From contig NW_001914861.1 in the NCBI RefSeq assembly GCF_000208925.1, positions 124,001 through 188,000 on the forward strand: a stretch of 64,000 nt of DNA. Reading direction: 5' to 3'. The notes under the pieces are model-generated. The model searched no databases. It was not told the DNA's origin and was given only the letters and a program-made list of their open reading frames with translations. The position numbers were made by a program, and so were the translations under genes. This stretch comes from Entamoeba histolytica HM-1:IMSS (taxonomy: Eukaryota > Evosea > Mastigamoebida > Endamoebidae). Positions 61,881 through 64,000 of this stretch are shown in pieces (within the stretch, counting starts at the first letter, position 1; each line of letters opens with the position of its first letter).

Positions 61881-63989
61881 TTATTTTTTTTTACTACGGT
61901 ATTTACGAATTGCATCTTTCATATCTTCTTCTTTAAATACATGAGGAGCAACTTCTACGAGCCATGATGGATCAATTTCAGAAACTTGACGAACATATTC
62001 TTTTGTTGTTAGAACTAATTCATAAAATAAAATCCAACGAGGATTTTTATTAAACATACTTGAACTAGGATGAATTTCTATTGTTCTATTTTGTTTTATT
62101 TGACGATAAATTCCTTCTTTAGTTAATTGAGCTGTATTAAGGAAATACCCACTTAACAGTGCTTTAAGTATTGACACGTTATCTTTTGATTTGAACATTT
62201 GAATATCAACTCGTTCCATTATACTAACTAATTGGTCTCTAATATCATTTGCTTTATTTAATGCTCGTGCTTGAAGAAAATTGTCTCTACACCATCCATC
62301 TGATTTTCCAGCATCAACCCATGAATTATAAACACCTAAAAGAGTAAGATGGTCTCCTTCAGGTCTAACAAAACCCTTTTTAATTGTATCTGCTATTTGG
62401 GCTTTTTCTTTTGGTCTATAAAACAATTCTCCTGATATTTGTAACATTGCACAAATTGTTGCAATTTCTTCAGAACATTGATATTGTTCAGATCCAATAA
62501 GTACTCTTGCTAATGTTGGTGCTATAGGAAATTCTGCCATTTTTTGCCCTCTTTGAGTTAATTCTCCCTTTTGGTTGAAAGCACCTAATGCATATAATTC
62601 TTCAAGAGCTCTCATTAATGATTCAGGACTTGGAGAATCCATAAAATCAAAGTGAAGAATATCATCAATTCCAAGTGTTTTTAATAATAAAATTACAGAT
62701 GAAAGATTAGATCGAATAATTTCTGGTGGTGTTGATTCTGGTAATTCTTTAGTAAAGGCATCTTTAGTATAAAGTCTATAACACTTCCCAGGAGATACAC
62801 GACCAGCTCTTCCAGCTCTTTGGTCTGCAGATGCTTTACTAATTGGAACAATTTTTAAACTTTCCATTCCAGTTCTAGAATTATATTCATTAATTTTACA
62901 ATACCCAGAATCAATAACATAAACAATTCCATCAACTGTAAGTGATGTTTCTGCAATATTTGTTGCAACAACAACTTTCCTTGCATTTGGAGGTGTTGGA
63001 ATAAATATTTGAGCTTGAATATCACTAGGTAATGCAGCATAAATTCTTGTAATGATCAATTCATCCATTTTTGTACCATATCCTCTTGTCCTTTCTTTAA
63101 TTGCTTCAGCACACTCATCAACTTCTTCTTGTCCTGTAAGAAATATTAAAATATCACCTTTTGGCATTGTTGTATGAATTTGAATAGTTCTATTTACAGC
63201 AGCAACTAATGGATCAGGTTCAGGCTCTGTTAAATATTCAATTGTGACAGGAAATCTTCTTCCTGGAATAATAAATACTGGTGCATTATCAAAATACTCA
63301 GAAAATTTTTGAGTTTCTAAAGTGGCTGATGCTATAATCAATTTTAAGTCTGACCTAAATCTAATAATATCTTTTAATAATCCAAATAACAAATCTGTTG
63401 CTATTGTTCTTTCATGTGCTTCATCTATCATTATACAACTATAATCAGATAAATCTGGTTGATTCAAAAATCCTCTTAATAACATTCCATCTGTCATATA
63501 CTGAATTAATGTTCTATCAGATGTAACATCTTCAAATCGAACTGTATATCCAACCATTCCTCCTAATCGAGTTCCAACCTCTTCGGAAACTCTTCTTGCA
63601 ATACTCATACAAGCAACTCTTCTTGGTTGTGTAACTCCTATTTTTCCTTTTTTACAATATCCATCTTCATATAAATATTGAGGTAATTGTGTTGTTTTAC
63701 CGCTGCCTGTTTCTCCTGCAATAATAACAATTTGGTTATTTCTTACTAATTTTAAAAATTCTTCACGTTTTTGATATACAGGTAAAGATTTTCTAATTTC
63801 ATTCATTTCATCTTGTTTTGTTCTTTTTGAAGGGATTTCTTCTAATTCTTTTGCTCGTAATTCTAATATTTCCCGTTCGAGAGAATCTTCATCTTCTTGA
63901 AGTATCATTTTTTCAAAAGAACCATCATCTATTTTACTTCGTTCATCTATACTTTTACCAATAAAAATAGCTTTCTTTTGAGTATTCAT
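61881..63989 (-). CDS. DEAH-box RNA helicase, DHX16/Prp2-type spliceosomal
   Basis: A 702-aa frame from the ATG at 63989. Motifs in order: I, GETGSGKT (92-99); Ia, TQPRRVA; II, DEAH (189-192); III, SAT; IV, IFLTGQEE; V, ATNIAETSLT; VI, QRAGRAGR. The HA2 and OB-fold (DUF1605) regions follow, with EGDHLTLLGVYNSW and ELVLTTKEYVRQVSEI. The HA2 region and the N-terminal KSLPVYQKREEFL resemble DHX16/Prp2, the ATPase that remodels the spliceosome just before the first step. The frame stays open (EQW) upstream of this ATG to the window edge, so the true N-terminus may lie outside. Assignment to Prp2 rather than Prp22 or Prp43 is likely but not proven. Confidence 0.92.
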   Translation of the reverse strand: MNTQKKAIFIGKSIDERSKIDDGSFEKMILQEDEDSLEREILELRAKELEEIPSKRTKQDEMNEIRKSLPVYQKREEFLKLVRNNQIVIIAGETGSGKTTQLPQYLYEDGYCKKGKIGVTQPRRVACMSIARRVSEEVGTRLGGMVGYTVRFEDVTSDRTLIQYMTDGMLLRGFLNQPDLSDYSCIMIDEAHERTIATDLLFGLLKDIIRFRSDLKLIIASATLETQKFSEYFDNAPVFIIPGRRFPVTIEYLTEPEPDPLVAAVNRTIQIHTTMPKGDILIFLTGQEEVDECAEAIKERTRGYGTKMDELIITRIYAALPSDIQAQIFIPTPPNARKVVVATNIAETSLTVDGIVYVIDSGYCKINEYNSRTGMESLKIVPISKASADQRAGRAGRVSPGKCYRLYTKDAFTKELPESTPPEIIRSNLSSVILLLKTLGIDDILHFDFMDSPSPESLMRALEELYALGAFNQKGELTQRGQKMAEFPIAPTLARVLIGSEQYQCSEEIATICAMLQISGELFYRPKEKAQIADTIKKGFVRPEGDHLTLLGVYNSWVDAGKSDGWCRDNFLQARALNKANDIRDQLVSIMERVDIQMFKSKDNVSILKALLSGYFLNTAQLTKEGIYRQIKQNRTIEIHPSSSMFNKNPRWILFYELVLTTKEYVRQVSEIDPSWLVEVAPHVFKEEDMKDAIRKYRSKKK

Positions 63990-64000
63990 CCATTGTTCAT

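Noticed and set aside
1..64000. tRNA or rRNA genes and CRISPR arrays
   Set aside because: No T-loop/anticodon arrangement, rRNA core or regularly spaced repeat was found by eye; a covariance-model scan could still find small RNA genes.

Overview
The window reads as nuclear DNA of an Entamoeba species close to E. histolytica. This is inferred from three things: very AT-rich, gene-dense sequence; short introns (45-185 bp) that nearly all open with GTTTGT and mostly close with TAG; and the protein set. That set includes a secreted bacterial-type beta-amylase, an FtsX-like permease, a PH-CRIB-kinase PAK, and many small-GTPase and phosphoinositide regulators. The species cannot be fixed from the sequence alone. 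I saw no rRNA, tRNA gene, LINE/SINE, CRISPR array or virus-derived gene.

Layout. Positions 1-6904, all minus strand: a partial coiled-coil gene, an LRR plus dual-specificity phosphatase gene, an atypical Rab-like GTPase, a WRN-type 3'-5' exonuclease and a large two-module FtsX permease. Positions 8155-13820: a small orphan ORF and a spliced 1,656-aa phosphatidylinositol 4-kinase. Positions 13879-20029, plus strand: an RRM-like orphan, a four-exon FHA protein resembling MCRS1, a second RRM-like orphan, an unknown gene with an in-frame TAA, and a three-exon syntaxin-16/Tlg2 SNARE. Positions 20128-29264, minus strand: tRNA methyltransferase Trm1, the giant UTP20 rRNA-processing protein and a short glycosyltransferase. 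Positions 30889-42010 are sparse: a DUF2009 protein, a secreted orphan, beta-amylase and a tiny membrane ORF, separated by AT-rich gaps of 0.8-2.4 kb. Positions 42011-64000 are dense again: EF-hand protein, RPS24, coiled-coil orphan, RhoGAP, RPP0, TBC Rab-GAP, an arrestin-WW-C2-coiled-coil protein, an SLC13/RCK transporter, a calmodulin-like protein, PAK, a long coiled-coil protein, a conserved orphan and a DHX16/Prp2-type helicase.

How the genes fit together. Most intact genes are housekeeping (ribosome: RPS24, RPP0, UTP20; tRNA: Trm1; splicing: Prp2-like helicase) or membrane traffic and signalling (Rab, TBC, syntaxin 16, PI4K, arrestin, RhoGAP, PAK, EF-hand proteins). Neighbouring genes are independent; there is no operon-like cluster. 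Ten gene models needed splicing, and several ORFs that look separate prove to be halves of one gene: LRR with DUSP, the two PI4K pieces, PH with kinase, the two coiled-coil pieces, and the two pieces of the 60618-61800 gene.

The least ordinary items are the arrestin-WW-C2 fusion, the LRR-phosphatase fusion, the Rab-like GTPase with Lys in place of the catalytic Gln, the FtsX permease with no ATPase seen nearby, and the gene at 18186-18902. I did not find a multi-gene system that I could defend as new.
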